Counted from the first letter of the stretch, positions 1-11,100 are shown. The stretch: 64,000 nucleotides of DNA from Hanstruepera neustonica (GCF_002895005.1 NZ_POWF01000003.1:186001-250000), one strand, 5' to 3'. Notes: generated from the letters alone by a model not told the origin. Program-made: numbers and translations.

Positions 1-264
1 TTTGAAGAATTTAAAGGAACTGGTAATATGGAACTTCAATTGGACAGAAAGATATCCAATCGTCGTATTTTCCCTGCTATCGATTTAACATCTTCAAGTA
101 CGCGTCGTGATGATTTACTATTGGATGAGAATACGATTCAACGTATGTGGGTTATGAGAAAATATCTGGCCGACATGAATCCTGTGGAAGCCATGGAATT
201 TATAAATGATCGTGTGAAACAAACAAGAAATAACGAAGAGTTCTTGATTTCCATGAATGGTTAA
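1..264 (+). CDS. rho: Transcription termination factor Rho, C-terminal fragment
   Basis: The reading frame is open from the first base, so the gene is cut by the window edge and only the last 87 residues are present. They show the highly conserved end of the hexameric RNA-dependent ATPase: LQLDRKISNRRIFPAID, then STRRDDLLL (the segment around the arginine finger and R-loop), then a helical tail. Rho binds nascent untranslated RNA, translocates on it and releases RNA polymerase. The stop codon is followed after about 28 bases by a strong intrinsic terminator. The identification rests on direct recognition of the conserved tail; the N-terminal part, which in Bacteroidota often carries a long insertion, is outside the window. 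Confidence 0.96.
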   Translation, partial: FEEFKGTGNMELQLDRKISNRRIFPAIDLTSSSTRRDDLLLDENTIQRMWVMRKYLADMNPVEAMEFINDRVKQTRNNEEFLISMNG

Positions 265-292
265 ATAAATTTCATTTATCATATAAATATAA

Positions 293-323
293 ATGCCTTG
301 AAAATTTTCAAGGCATTTTTTTT
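293..323 (+). terminator. Intrinsic terminator after rho
   Basis: A perfect 24-base palindrome with arms ATGCCTTGAAAA and TTTTCAAGGCAT runs directly into eight or more T residues. It lies just after the rho stop codon and before the convergent rpsT gene. Confidence 0.85.
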
Positions 324-344
324 AACCATTTAAATTAATTCCAT

Positions 345-374
345 AAAAAAAGCCCTTCGTCATAGAAGAGCTTT
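345..374 (-). terminator. Intrinsic terminator after rpsT
   Basis: Read on the minus strand, AAAGCTCTTC pairs with GAAGGGCTTT around a short loop, followed by a run of T (A345-A351 on the plus strand). The arms are imperfect, with mismatches near the base. It lies about 20 bases after the rpsT stop codon. Confidence 0.65.
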
Positions 375-396
375 AAACTTTATCTAATTTCACTTT

Positions 397-648
397 TTAC
401 AAAGACGCTACGTGCTTGGCTAAACCAGACTTCAGGTTAGCAGCTTTGTTATTGTGAATAATGTTCTTTTTTGCTAATTTATCAATCATAGAAGATACAG
501 AAACCAATAATTCTTCAGCCTCTTTCTTATCACTCATGTCACGCAATTTTTTGATTGCATTACGAGTTGTTTTGTGCTTATATCTGTTTCTTAAGCGTTT
601 CGCTTCGTTACTTCTAATTCTCTTTAACGCTGACTTATGATTTGCCAT
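397..648 (-). CDS. rpsT: 30S ribosomal protein S20
   Basis: This 83-residue, strongly basic, helical protein begins MANHKSALKRIRSNEAKR, the standard start of bacterial S20, and has the usual length of about 85 residues. S20 binds 16S rRNA early in assembly of the small subunit body. The gene starts only 23 bases after the 3' end of the tRNA-Glu gene on the same strand and has no convincing promoter of its own, so it is probably made from a tRNA-mRNA cotranscript initiated at the promoter near 761-791. An intrinsic terminator follows. Confidence 0.97.
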   Translation of the reverse strand: MANHKSALKRIRSNEAKRLRNRYKHKTTRNAIKKLRDMSDKKEAEELLVSVSSMIDKLAKKNIIHNNKAANLKSGLAKHVASL

Positions 649-671
649 TTGTTCTTTTATTATTAAAATTG

Positions 672-743
672 TAGCCCGTAGGGGAATCGAACCCCTCTTA
701 CCAGGATGAAAACCTGGCGTCCTAGCCGATAGACGAACGGGCC
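672..743 (-). tRNA. tRNA-Glu (anticodon UUC)
   Basis: On the minus strand a 72-nucleotide cloverleaf is visible. The acceptor stem is GGCCCGT with ACGGGCT (one G-U pair at the top), the anticodon stem CCAGG/CCTGG encloses TTTTCAT with anticodon TTC, and the T arm is GGGG-TTCGATT-CCCC. The CCA end is not encoded and must be added after transcription. It lies between a strong promoter and rpsT. Confidence 0.95.
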
Positions 744-760
744 ATTTGGTTTCAAGTGCG

Positions 761-791
761 CAAATATAAATTTAAAAACTTACACTTGCAA
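761..791 (-). promoter_or_regulatory. Promoter of the tRNA-Glu/rpsT unit
   Basis: On the minus strand TTG (791-789), 20 bases, then TATATTTG (768-761) matches the Bacteroidota consensus TTG-N17-23-TAnnTTTG exactly. The -7 box ends 17 bases before the mature tRNA 5' end. Confidence 0.8.
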
Positions 792-892
792 TACTTTTCA
801 AATAACTCTCAATGTTTCCATTGCGGATGCAAAAATACAACTATTTTTAAATGTTGCAATAACTTAATAATCTTTTTTTGAAAAAAAACAAT

Positions 893-2371
893 TTAGTACG
901 CTTTTGCAAATAAAACACGCTGTTTTGAAGGGTTACCCGAATAAACGCAAGTACCTTTTTCTTCTTTTGAATCTATTGGAATACATCGAATAGTCGCTTT
1001 AGTCAACTCTTTTATCTTCAATTCTGTCTCTTCAGTACCATCCCAATGAGCTGAAATAAAACCACCTTTTGATTCCAAAACTTGCTTAAAAGTATCAAAA
1101 TCATCAACTTCAGTGATATGATTATCTCTAAATTGAAGTGCTTTTGAGTATAACGAATTTTGAATTTCCTCCATCAACGCAACTACCTTTGATGTTAAAT
1201 TATCAACAGATATTACCTCTTTGGTCAATGTATCTCTCCTGGCCAATTCAACTGTGCCATTCTCCAAATCTTTTGGCCCAATAGATATCCTTAATGGAAC
1301 TCCTTGTAATTCATGCTGTGCAAATTTAGCACCAGGACGTAACGTATTACGATCATCATACTTGACAGAAATGCCTTTAGAGCGTAATTCATCCATGATG
1401 ATATTTACCAATTTAGAAATAGCTTCTAACTGCTCTTCAGATTTATAAATAGGCACAATAACAACTTGGTTAGGTGCTAAACTTGGAGGTAAAACCAACC
1501 CGTTATCATCACTATGAGTCATAATCAAAGCACCCATTAATCTCGTAGATACACCCCAAGAAGTTGCCCAAACATAATCCTGCTTACCGTCTTTATTGGC
1601 AAACTTGACATCAAAAGCTTTTGCAAAATTCTGTCCTAAAAAATGTGAGGTACCAGCTTGAAGGGCCTTGCCATCTTGCATTAAAGCCTCTATACAATAG
1701 GTTTCTACAGCTCCCGCAAAACGTTCACTTTCGGTTTTAATTCCTTTTATAACAGGTATTGCCATAAAGTTCTCTACAAAAGTGGCGTAGACATTATTCA
1801 TCAGTTCAGCCTCTTTGATCGCTTCAGTTTCTGTAGCATGAGCCGTATGTCCTTCTTGCCATAAAAATTCTGCCGTTCTCAAAAACAACCTTGTTCGCAT
1901 TTCCCATCGCACCACATTTGCCCATTGGTTTACCAATATTGGTAAGTCGCGGTACGATTGAATCCACCCTTTATAAGTATTCCAAATTATAGCTTCACTG
2001 GTTGGCCTCACCACAAGTTCCTCTTCTAATTTCGCTTCAGGATCAACTCGCAATTTCCCCTTATTATCAGGGTCATTTTGAAGTCGATAATGGGTGACAA
2101 TAGCACATTCTTTAGCAAAACCTTCAGCATTTTTTTCTTCAGCCTCAAACAAACTTTTAGGAACAAAAAGCGGAAAATAAGCATTTTGATGACCAGTTTC
2201 TTTAAACATCCTATCTAATTCTGCTTGAATTTTCTCCCAAATCGCAAATCCATAAGGCTTTATAACCATACAACCACGTACAGCCGAATTCTCTGCCATA
2301 TCAGCCTTAACAACTAATTCGTTGTACCATTTTGAATAATCATCTGCTCTACTAGTAAGTTTTTTGCTCAT
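893..2371 (-). CDS. proS: Prolyl-tRNA synthetase, archaeal/eukaryal-type
   Basis: This class II aminoacyl-tRNA synthetase charges tRNA-Pro with proline. At 492 residues, without an editing insertion, and ending in a C-terminal tyrosine (LFAKAY), it belongs to the short eukaryote/archaeon-like ProS form common in Bacteroidota. Class II motif 2 is seen around [11 protein letters not shown] and motif 3 around [15 protein letters not shown]; the anticodon-binding domain follows ([14 protein letters not shown] onward). I chose ATG at 2371 ([11 protein letters not shown]) rather than the in-frame TTG six bases upstream. A promoter with both boxes lies 55-82 bases upstream. The next gene upstream is divergent. 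Confidence 0.96.
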   Translation of the reverse strand: MSKKLTSRADDYSKWYNELVVKADMAENSAVRGCMVIKPYGFAIWEKIQAELDRMFKETGHQNAYFPLFVPKSLFEAEEKNAEGFAKECAIVTHYRLQNDPDNKGKLRVDPEAKLEEELVVRPTSEAIIWNTYKGWIQSYRDLPILVNQWANVVRWEMRTRLFLRTAEFLWQEGHTAHATETEAIKEAELMNNVYATFVENFMAIPVIKGIKTESERFAGAVETYCIEALMQDGKALQAGTSHFLGQNFAKAFDVKFANKDGKQDYVWATSWGVSTRLMGALIMTHSDDNGLVLPPSLAPNQVVIVPIYKSEEQLEAISKLVNIIMDELRSKGISVKYDDRNTLRPGAKFAQHELQGVPLRISIGPKDLENGTVELARRDTLTKEVISVDNLTSKVVALMEEIQNSLYSKALQFRDNHITEVDDFDTFKQVLESKGGFISAHWDGTEETELKIKELTKATIRCIPIDSKEEKGTCVYSGNPSKQRVLFAKAY

Positions 2372-2425
2372 ATACAAGGTTTTGGCATAAATATTGTGAC
2401 TATGTTAAATATAAAAATAGTTCAG

Positions 2426-2453
2426 CAAAACTAACTATTTTTGAAATGTCCAA
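2426..2453 (-). promoter_or_regulatory. Promoter of proS
   Basis: On the minus strand TTG (2453-2451), 17 bases, then TAGTTTTG (2433-2426) matches the Bacteroidota promoter consensus. On the plus strand a TATTTTTG box at 2436-2443 overlaps the same stretch and may be the -7 element of the divergent lipoprotein gene, although no TTG stands at a suitable distance for it. Confidence 0.7.
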
Positions 2454-2471
2454 CAATTAAAATTGCTAGTT

Positions 2472-3503
2472 ATGCCTATTAAAAATTACTTTTTTTCGAA
2501 AACTTCAATACTGATAATAAGTGCGCTACTTGCATTAACATCTTGTGGTACTTATCAGAATGTACCTGACAATGATGGAATATATGGATCAACCCAAGTC
2601 CCTGTTGATAATCAAGACGCTGTGGTTGTTTATGACAACCAAAATGCGAGCAATACCTATTACAAGAATTATTTCAAAGAAAAAGCAGACGAATATGATA
2701 TTTACACGCAAGATGAGGTGTTTACAGATGTAGATGACTATTCAAGTGACTATAGAGAAGAGTCGGATTCTACTCAAGTAGAATACAATCAATATGCTGG
2801 CTGGGGGCAAGAAAACACTGATGTTTCCATTAATGTCTATTCAGGAGGTTTTAATTACGGCTGGGGTTGGAACACTGGCTGGGGTTGGAACGCTGGCTGG
2901 GGATGGGGATATCCATATTATGGCTGGGGTTGGAACGCTGGCTGGGGCTGGAACGCTGGCTGGGGCTGGAATGCCGGCTGGGGCTGGAATGCTGGCTGGG
3001 GTTGGGGTTATCCTGGTTATGGATGGGCCTATTACCCACCTTATTATGGTGCTGGTTTTTATAACCCATATTATTACAGGAATAGTATTTCATATACCAA
3101 CGGCAGAAGAGGTACTGCATATATGGGTAGATCAAACAGATATGGTTTGAATAGCAATTCATATTTAAGTCGCTACAATACTGGCAGACGAATTAATACT
3201 GATTATAGCTCTGGTAGACCAAGATCTAATTACAATTCTGAAGGCAAACCAAGAGTTCGCAATACAACAAGACCACGAACAAATTACAATTCTGAAGGTA
3301 AAACAAGAACAAGAACCACTACACAACCTAGAACAAGAAACCGTTCCAATACGACACCTAGAGTTAGAACAAACAGACCAACAACACGAAGTTATAATAA
3401 CAGTTCTACACCTAGCAGAAGTTATTCCTCACCTTCAAGAGGTAGTTCATCTATGGGCGGCGGAAGAAGTTCAGGTGGCGGCGGAAGAAGAGGTGGTTTT
3501 TAA
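2472..3503 (+). CDS. Lipoprotein with Gly-Trp-Asn-Ala repeats, function unknown
   Basis: I do not recognise a named function. Starting at ATG 2472, the 343-residue product has a lipoprotein signal (LTSC, cysteine 25), an acidic Asp/Tyr/Gln-rich stretch up to about residue 120, then a block of tandem GWGWNA units interrupted by GYPYYG-type aromatic segments (about 129-190). A tail rich in Arg, Thr, Asn and Ser follows and ends in a Gly/Arg motif (GGGGRRGGF). The composition suggests a disordered, surface-exposed, aromatic-rich protein. An in-frame TTG nine bases upstream is a less likely start. The downstream outer-membrane protein gene begins after 18 bases on the same strand, so the two are probably cotranscribed. 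Confidence 0.8.
   Translation: MPIKNYFFSKTSILIISALLALTSCGTYQNVPDNDGIYGSTQVPVDNQDAVVVYDNQNASNTYYKNYFKEKADEYDIYTQDEVFTDVDDYSSDYREESDSTQVEYNQYAGWGQENTDVSINVYSGGFNYGWGWNTGWGWNAGWGWGYPYYGWGWNAGWGWNAGWGWNAGWGWNAGWGWGYPGYGWAYYPPYYGAGFYNPYYYRNSISYTNGRRGTAYMGRSNRYGLNSNSYLSRYNTGRRINTDYSSGRPRSNYNSEGKPRVRNTTRPRTNYNSEGKTRTRTTTQPRTRNRSNTTPRVRTNRPTTRSYNNSSTPSRSYSSPSRGSSSMGGGRSSGGGGRRGGF
2859..3012 (+). repeat. 18-bp tandem repeat array coding for GWGWNA
   Basis: Units close to GGCTGGGGCTGGAACGCT are repeated inside the lipoprotein gene, with two units replaced by segments coding for Gly-Tyr-Pro. The array is G-rich on the plus strand (many GGGG runs), unlike the surrounding A+T-rich DNA. It has no stops in other frames, which creates spurious open frames on both strands. 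Confidence 0.85.
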
Positions 3504-3521
3504 AAAAAAATAAAATTGTAT

Positions 3522-5045
3522 ATGAAAAATAAAATTTTGTTGGCCGTATTTACTCTAATGGTAAGTATAGTCAATGCTCAAGACTTGACTGATGCGTTAA
3601 GGTATTCAGAAGACAATATTCAAGGAACAGCCAGATTTAGAGGTTTAAGTGGTGCCTTTGGTGCTTTAGGAGGTGATATGAGTGCCGTTGGAATAAATCC
3701 AGCAGGATCTGCAGTTTTTAATTCCAGTCACATCTCGTTATCATTATCAAATTTACAAACCAAAAATGAGACACAGTTCTACAATGGATTTGAAAAATCT
3801 AAAAACCGTAATATTGATTTAAATCAAACGGGAGCTGCATTTGTATTCAATAATAGAAATACCAATTCTTCCTGGAAAAAATTTGCTTTAAGCGTTGCTT
3901 ATGACAAAATTCAGGATTACGACAATGACTGGTATGCTATTGGAACCAATACCAATAATTCCATTGACACTTACTTTTTGCATTACGCCAATGGCAGGCG
4001 TCTTGATGAAATATCAGCATTACCAGGAGAAACCTACACTCAAGCCTATTCTGAAATTGGTAGTATTTATGGTTATGGTAACCAACAAGCTTTTTTAGGT
4101 TATGAATCTTACATCCTTGAACCTGTTGACAATACGGACAACAATACATCCTACACATCAAATATAGCCTCAGGAGACTACTATCAAGATTATAGTTACG
4201 CATCAACAGGTTATAATGGTAAATTTACTGTCAATGCAGCTACTCAATTTGGAGATAGAGTTTATTTAGGTTTAAATTTAAATTCTCATTTTATCAATTT
4301 TGAAAGATCAACTTTTCTTTATGAAAGCAATAATAATCAAGGTTCACTTGTTAACGAGGTTAGGTTTGAAAACAATTTATTTACTGTAGGTTCTGGCTTT
4401 TCTTTTCAGTTAGGCACCATAGTCAAAATTACAGAACAACTACGGGCAGGTTTTACTTTCAATTCGCCAACTTGGTTTAACATTTCTGAAGAATCTTCTC
4501 AATACTTAAGAACTATTGTTGATGATAATGGTACCAATGCTTCAGTTACTATAGATCCTCGGGTCATAAATATATATCCAACTTACAGATTGCAAACTCC
4601 CGGAAGAGTTACTGGAAGTTTAGCTTATGTGTTTGGAAAATATGGGTTGATTAGTTTCGACTATTCCTTGAAAGATTATAGTAATTCTAAATTTAGACCA
4701 ACTTCAGATAATTACTTTAGACAACAGAACAACATTATTAGTAATAATCTAACTACTGCCTCTACTTACCGTATAGGTGGTGAAGCCAAAATTAACCAAT
4801 TTAGCTTAAGAGGTGGTTATCGTTTTGAAGAGAGTCCTTATGAGAATGGCACTACAGTTGGAGACTTATCAGGATATTCTTTTGGTGTTGGTTATAATTT
4901 TGGTAATGTCATTAAATTAGATGTTACTTTTGACCAAACCAATCAATCAAACCTAACATCATTATATAATGTTGGTTTAACCGATGTAGCCAACATTGAT
5001 GCTAAAAATTCTACTTTAACGTTTACGTTAAGCTTTAATATGTAA
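3522..5045 (+). CDS. FadL/OmpP1-like outer-membrane beta-barrel protein
   Basis: This 507-residue protein has a Sec signal peptide cleaved after about NAQ, then DALRYSEDN and the typical N-terminal signature of FadL/OmpP1-type transporters in Bacteroidota (ARFRGLSGAFGALGGD, GINPAGSAVF). These are often labelled hemin receptors, but the family is better regarded as a hydrophobic-substrate channel of unknown specificity. The rest alternates short amphipathic strands and ends in an aromatic-hydrophobic C-terminus (TFTLSFNM) typical of outer-membrane barrels. Start ATG 3522 is preferred over TTG 3516. It follows the repeat lipoprotein closely and ends at a strong bidirectional terminator. The substrate cannot be told from sequence. 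Confidence 0.82.
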   Translation: MKNKILLAVFTLMVSIVNAQDLTDALRYSEDNIQGTARFRGLSGAFGALGGDMSAVGINPAGSAVFNSSHISLSLSNLQTKNETQFYNGFEKSKNRNIDLNQTGAAFVFNNRNTNSSWKKFALSVAYDKIQDYDNDWYAIGTNTNNSIDTYFLHYANGRRLDEISALPGETYTQAYSEIGSIYGYGNQQAFLGYESYILEPVDNTDNNTSYTSNIASGDYYQDYSYASTGYNGKFTVNAATQFGDRVYLGLNLNSHFINFERSTFLYESNNNQGSLVNEVRFENNLFTVGSGFSFQLGTIVKITEQLRAGFTFNSPTWFNISEESSQYLRTIVDDNGTNASVTIDPRVINIYPTYRLQTPGRVTGSLAYVFGKYGLISFDYSLKDYSNSKFRPTSDNYFRQQNNIISNNLTTASTYRIGGEAKINQFSLRGGYRFEESPYENGTTVGDLSGYSFGVGYNFGNVIKLDVTFDQTNQSNLTSLYNVGLTDVANIDAKNSTLTFTLSFNM

Positions 5046-5067
5046 TACTTATATATTTATTTTAGAT

Positions 5068-5106
5068 AAAAAAGGGGAGCAAACGTAAAGTTTGCTCCCC
5101 TTTTTT
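5068..5106. terminator. Bidirectional intrinsic terminator
   Basis: A long hairpin (AAAAGGGGAGCAAAC / GTTTGCTCCCCTTTT, loop about 5 bases) has A runs on its left and T runs on its right. It can stop the plus-strand barrel gene and the minus-strand giant gene, which converge here. Confidence 0.92.
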
Positions 5107-5122
5107 ATACTTACCTTTATCT

Positions 5123-8100
5123 CTATCTCTTCAATGTAAAATGTGCTTGGAATTGTTTAGCAGCATCATTCGATGGCTCTCTATAATCCACTGTAAACCA
5201 ATAATCACTAGAAGGTAATGGGTAACCATTTAATGTTCCATCCCAACCTGGGCTGGAAGGACTCAACTGTTTTAACAGTTTGCCATATCTGTCAAAGATG
5301 TAGATCTTGGCATCCATCTGTGAACTGATTCCTGATATCTGCCAAGTGTCATTATCGCCATCGTTGTTTGGTGTAAAGAACAGTGGGTAGTCCATAACCA
5401 AAACCGTATCGCTTCCAATACCACAACCGTAAATATCTCTAACCTGTATGAAGTGTTCCCCTGGAGTAACGTTGGTAAAGGTATAGGTATTGTCGTTTGG
5501 CTCGTTGCTCACCCATGGCCCATTATCAATACTAAACTCATAAGATGCCGCTCCATCACCCGAGGCAATCACTTGAATAACATTGTCATCGGCAAAGGCT
5601 TCAGTTACAACCGTTGCATCTACAATTGGCGGTGAACTTTCTTCAACGTTAACTGATATAACATTGAAACATTGGGTATCTATATTCGTTATGGTAACAA
5701 TATGTGCCCCAGCCTGAACAGCTGTATAGCTCGAATCAATACTGACGATAACACCATTCGGGTCTTCCCATTCAAAAGTATAGTCCGTGGCACTCAATCC
5801 CGTGTCAATGGTTGGTGATCCAACAACTTCGGTGCCATTGGTATTGACACAAATTGTATATAAATCATCTGGCGTAAACATCGGAATTGGATTAACTATT
5901 AAATCAAAAGTTATGATTGTATAACATCCAGTGCCATCATCAGATGCATTGTTTGGATCTCCTGTATTGGTTACACGCACATAAATGGTTTGAGGTGTTG
6001 CAATATTGGTGTAAGCTGTTTCGTTTGAAATAGGGTTCTCCCCTGATTCTGCATCGGCCATCGATTCATGGTATGTTACCGTTTCATCAAAATCGTTCAA
6101 CATTAATCCTTCGTTGAGGGTCAAATCAAACTCTTCCTGTAAATCACCTGGATTGTTGTCATCACAAGTAATCATATCAGGCAATACATCATTGGGCGTC
6201 GGCAACGTATTGACCACTAATGTCAAAGTGGTCATGGATGAACAATTTCCGCCACTGGTTGTTTCGGTAACCGTCACAAAGATGGTCTGTGGGTTGTGTG
6301 GCAATCCGCCTATCGATGTATTTTGATAGGATTCATAATTGGCTATTGGATTGCTTGGAATATCGGCCATTGTTTCAAAATAATCAACACTCAATGTCAC
6401 ATCACCACCTGTATAAGCATCATTTTGAGATGTTAGATCAAAAATGGCATAACCATCATTATCGTTCGTGTCATCACATACTTCAAAGATGCCATCTTGT
6501 GCTTCAGCCGGTATAACTGGCAATGGGTTAACCATTAAATCAAATTGCCCAACTTTTATACATCCGTTTAATCCTTCCAACCTGACATAAATAGTTGTAT
6601 TTCCAGATACGTAGTCAGATAGTTGCGGTTCCATTATAGGATTCAATCCTGGAGATGCTTCAGCATCTGCTAATGTCTCATGGTAGGTCAATATAAAGTC
6701 TGCCGGGTTTTGTGTACCGTAAATGGTAGCGTCCATGATTGTTAAATCAAATGAGGCTGTTCCATCAAAATCATCATCACATATCACATACGGATCAATG
6801 GATGTCGGTATTTCTGGTGTCGGCTCTACTATCAACTGCAACTGCACAATGGTCGGGCAATCATCATTATCTCCATAATCAACTCGTACATAGATTATTT
6901 GTCCTGCCACATTCGATAAGGTATCTCCCTGTGGATTCACATCATCTTGTGCATTTTGAAGGGTTAAATGGAAAGATACATCTAGTGTCGCATCACTAGC
7001 CAGAATTTCATCTCTGGTAGTTGATAGGTCAAAGTCACCCAAATTATCATTGTCGGGATCACAATATGTCAATGGTGTCAATGGATTGACATCGGGTCCA
7101 TTGGTTACATTTAAAACCAATGTCGTGGTTGTGAAACACCCTGTATTGGAATCTTCAACTCTAATGTATACTACTTCACCATCGGTTCCTATATAGGCAT
7201 CATCTGAAGGTGAAACTTCTGGAGAACCAGATTCGGCTGCAACCAAGCTGTTGTAGTAGGTAACAACATAATCTGAATTACCAGCAGCTATTTCATCGTT
7301 TTTAATGGTTAAATCCAGTTCGGTCATGCCATCACTGACATCATCATCGCAAACTACCAATGGCGTTGGGTCCACTATTGAAGGTATCGGTAACACAGTA
7401 ACGTCTTGCGTCGAACTACCACTACAAGCTCCTGTAATTTCATATTGAACGGTATAGGTAACACCTGGTGTTCCACCAGTTACTAAACCCGTAGCTGAAT
7501 CTATCGATACTGGTGCACCTGGATCCGGATTTAAGGTGAATGTTCCACCAACATCACCTGTTATGGTAGCTGTTCCACCATCGCAAGTTGCCGTTATTGT
7601 GAAGTCAGTATTCGCTTCAGTAAGAACAGTCACATCTTGAGTAGTACTCGCAGGACAACTACCAGATGTTGTATATTCTATCGTATAAGTGACTCCGCCT
7701 GTACCACCAGTCACCTCCCCTGTAGTCGAGTTTATCGATACTGGTGCCCCTGGATCTGGATTCAATGTAAAGGTTCCTCCTGTATCTCCGTTGATGGTAG
7801 CCGTACCGCCATCACAAGTCGCCGTCATCGTAAAGCTTGGGTCGTCCTCTGGTAAGACCGTTACCGTCTGGGTATCACTGTCTGGACAGACTCCTGCTGT
7901 TGTATATTCTACTGTGTAGGTAACTCCTGGTGTTCCACCGGTTACCACACCCGTAGCTGGGTCTATCGACACTGGTGCACCTGGATCTGGGTTTAACGTA
8001 AATGTTCCGCCAGCTGTACCACTGACTGTGGCAGTACCGCCATCACAAGTCGCGGTCATCGTAAAGCTTGGGTCGTCCTCTGGCAAGACCGTTACCGTCT

Positions 8101-11100
8101 GGGTATCGCTGTCTGGACAGACTCCCGCTGTTGTATATTCTACTGTATAAGTAACTCCTGGTGTACCACCCGTTACCACACCCGTAGCCGGGTCTATCGA
8201 TACTGGTGCACCTGGGTCTGGGTTTAACGTAAAGGTTCCGCCTGCATCACCATTGATGGTAGCTGTTCCACCATCACAGGTAGCTGTCATCGTAAAGCTT
8301 GGGTCGTCCTCTGGTAAGACCGTTACCGTCTGGGTATCACTGTCTGGACAGACTCCTGCTGTTGTATATTCTACTGTATAGGTAACTCCTGGTGTACCAC
8401 CCGTTACCACACCCGTAGCCGGGTCTATAGATACTGGTGCACCTGGGTCTGGGTTTAACGTAAAGGTTCCGCCTGCATCACCATTGATGGTTGCTATTCC
8501 GCCATCACAGGTCGCTGTCATCGTAAAGCTTGGATCGTCCTCTGGCAATACCGTTACAGTCTGGGTATCGCTGTCTGGGCAGACTCCCGCTGTTGTATAT
8601 TCTACTGTATAAGTAACTCCTGGTGTACCACCCGTTACCACACCCGTAGCTGGGTCTATCGATACTGGTGCGCCTGGATCTGGATTCAATGTAAACGTTC
8701 CGCCTGCATCACCGTTGATGGTTGCTGTTCCTCCATCACAGGTCGCTGTCATCGTAAAGCTTGGATTGTCCTCTGGTAAGACTGTTACCGTCTGGGTATC
8801 GCTGTCCCCACAAGTTCCTGCTATTGTATATTCTACTGTGTAGGTAACTCCTGGTGTTCCACCGGTTACCACTCCCGTAGCTGGGTCTATCGACACTGGT
8901 GCGCCTGGGTCGGGGTTCAATGTAAAGGTTCCGCCTGCATCACCGTTGATGGTTGCTGTTCCGCCATCACAGGTCGCTGTCATGGTAAAACTAGCATCTG
9001 CGGCCGTAAGTACTGTAAATGATTGCGTGTCATTTGCAGGACAAGCACCACCAATTGTGTAATCTACCGTATAAGTAACTCCTGGTGTTCCACCGGTTAC
9101 CACTCCTGTAGCCGGGTCTATCGATACTGGTGCGCCTGGGTCGGGGTTCAATGTAAAGGTTCCGCCGGTATCTCCGTTGATGGTTGCAGTTGCTCCATCA
9201 CAGGTTGGCGTCATCGTGAAATCAGCATTGCCTTCCGTTAATACAGTAACCGTCTGGGTATCGCTGTCTGGGCAGACTCCCGCTGTTGTATATTCTACTG
9301 TATAAGTAACTCCTGGTGTTCCTCCTGTTACCACACCCGTTGCCGGGTCTATAGATACTGGTGCGCCTGGATCTGGGTTCAATGTAAAGGTTCCGCCTGC
9401 ATCACCCGTTATGGTAGCTGTTCCGCCATCACAGGTCGCTGTCATCGTAAAGCTTGGGTCGTCCTCTGGTAAGACTGTTACCGTCTGGGTATCGCTGTCT
9501 GGGCAGACTCCCGCTGTTGTATATTCTACTGTATAAGTAACTCCTGGTGTTCCTCCTGTTACCACACCCGTTGCCGGGTCTATAGATACTGGTGCGCCTG
9601 GATCTGGGTTCAATGTAAAGGTTCCGCCTGCATCACCCGTTATGGTAGCTGTTCCGCCATCACAAGTCGCTGTCATCGTAAAGCTTGGATCGTCCTCTGG
9701 TAAGACTGTTACCGTCTGGGTATCGCTGTCCCCACAAGTTCCTGCTATTGTATATTCTACTGTGTAGGTAACTCCTGGTGTTCCACCGGTTACCACTCCC
9801 GTGGCTGGGTCTATCGACACTGGTGCGCCTGGATCTGGATTCAATGTAAAGGTTCCGCCTGCATCACCGTTGATGGTTGCTGTTCCGCCATCACAGGTCG
9901 CTGTCATGGTAAAACTAGCATCTGCGGCCGTAAGTACTGTAAATGATTGCGTGTCATTCGCAGGACAAGCACCACCAATTGTGTAATCTACCGTATAAGT
10001 AACTCCTGGTGTTCCACCGGTTACCACACCCGTAGCTGGGTCTATCGATACTGGTGCGCCTGGGTCGGGGTTCAATGTAAAGGTTCCGCCTGTATCTCCG
10101 TTGATGGTTGCAATTGCTCCATCACAGGTTGGTGTCATCGTGAAATCAGCATTGCCTCCTCCTGTGCTTACAGATACTGTTACGGTATCTGAATCTGTAA
10201 AAGTACTACCGTCACAATTTGTGTATTCTACCTCAACGGTGAATGTTTCATCAGCAGTTGGACAAACGTTAACTGTATCCGAATTTCCAATTGGGCTACC
10301 ACCCCCATCATACCATGTTATATCATAGTTCGGGGTGCCATTAGGCGTAAATCGCCAAGCTTCAATACTAGCAGACCAATTGCCTGTATTTCTTCCTGGT
10401 GGTGTATAAGCTATCGTACCAGCAGGATTTTGAATTCCGATTACCGCATTTCCATTATTCCAAGTTAAACATGTTGGTTTGTCTAAAATATATACTTCAA
10501 TAGTGTTTGTACCTTCATACAACACTATCTGTTGAAACGTTTTTAAATTATTACATGAAAATTGCGCTACATTAAAATAGCTAACCACAAAGGTTCTACA
10601 AGGTGCTGTACCCTTTACCTCCCATCCAATTTCATGAGTTCCATTACTGGCAGCTGGGTCAATATCGTGAACGGCACCAAAGATATTTACATCTGCCAAT
10701 GTCGCGTTTGTATTATTTGGTATAGTCTGACTGAAAGCCCACCCATTAAAAGTATTGGCATTACTTACATCAAAACTTATACCCCCATTAGCTCCAACAA
10801 TTAATTGATTATAATTATTATTAAAAAAGCAAAATTCAAAAGGTAAATTAACAACACCACTCCAAATATCATCTATATTCACAAAAAGTGGATTTGCTAA
10901 TCCATTAAAATTTGAAGGTGGGTTGAACGGGATTGATGACACTGCATAGCTATTTGTTTCACCTGTTTCCAGATAGGTAGCCGTTAAATCTACACAGGCA
11001 GCATCGTCACAATCTATAACCTGATTAGGACCTGCCTGAACGTTTGGACAGCCTGGCCCTTGAGCATAGATAGAATGGGCAATAACAATTAAAAATAGCG

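Noticed and set aside
2545-3162. Several open frames in other phases and on the minus strand over the GWGWNA repeat
   Set aside because: The 18-bp repeat contains no stop codon in several frames, so these are by-products. Only the plus-strand frame with a lipoprotein signal makes sense.
7386-10153. Repeat array that could be mistaken for CRISPR or satellite DNA
   Set aside because: The period is 231 bp, a multiple of three, and lies entirely in one coding frame. There are no short repeats with unique spacers and no cas genes.
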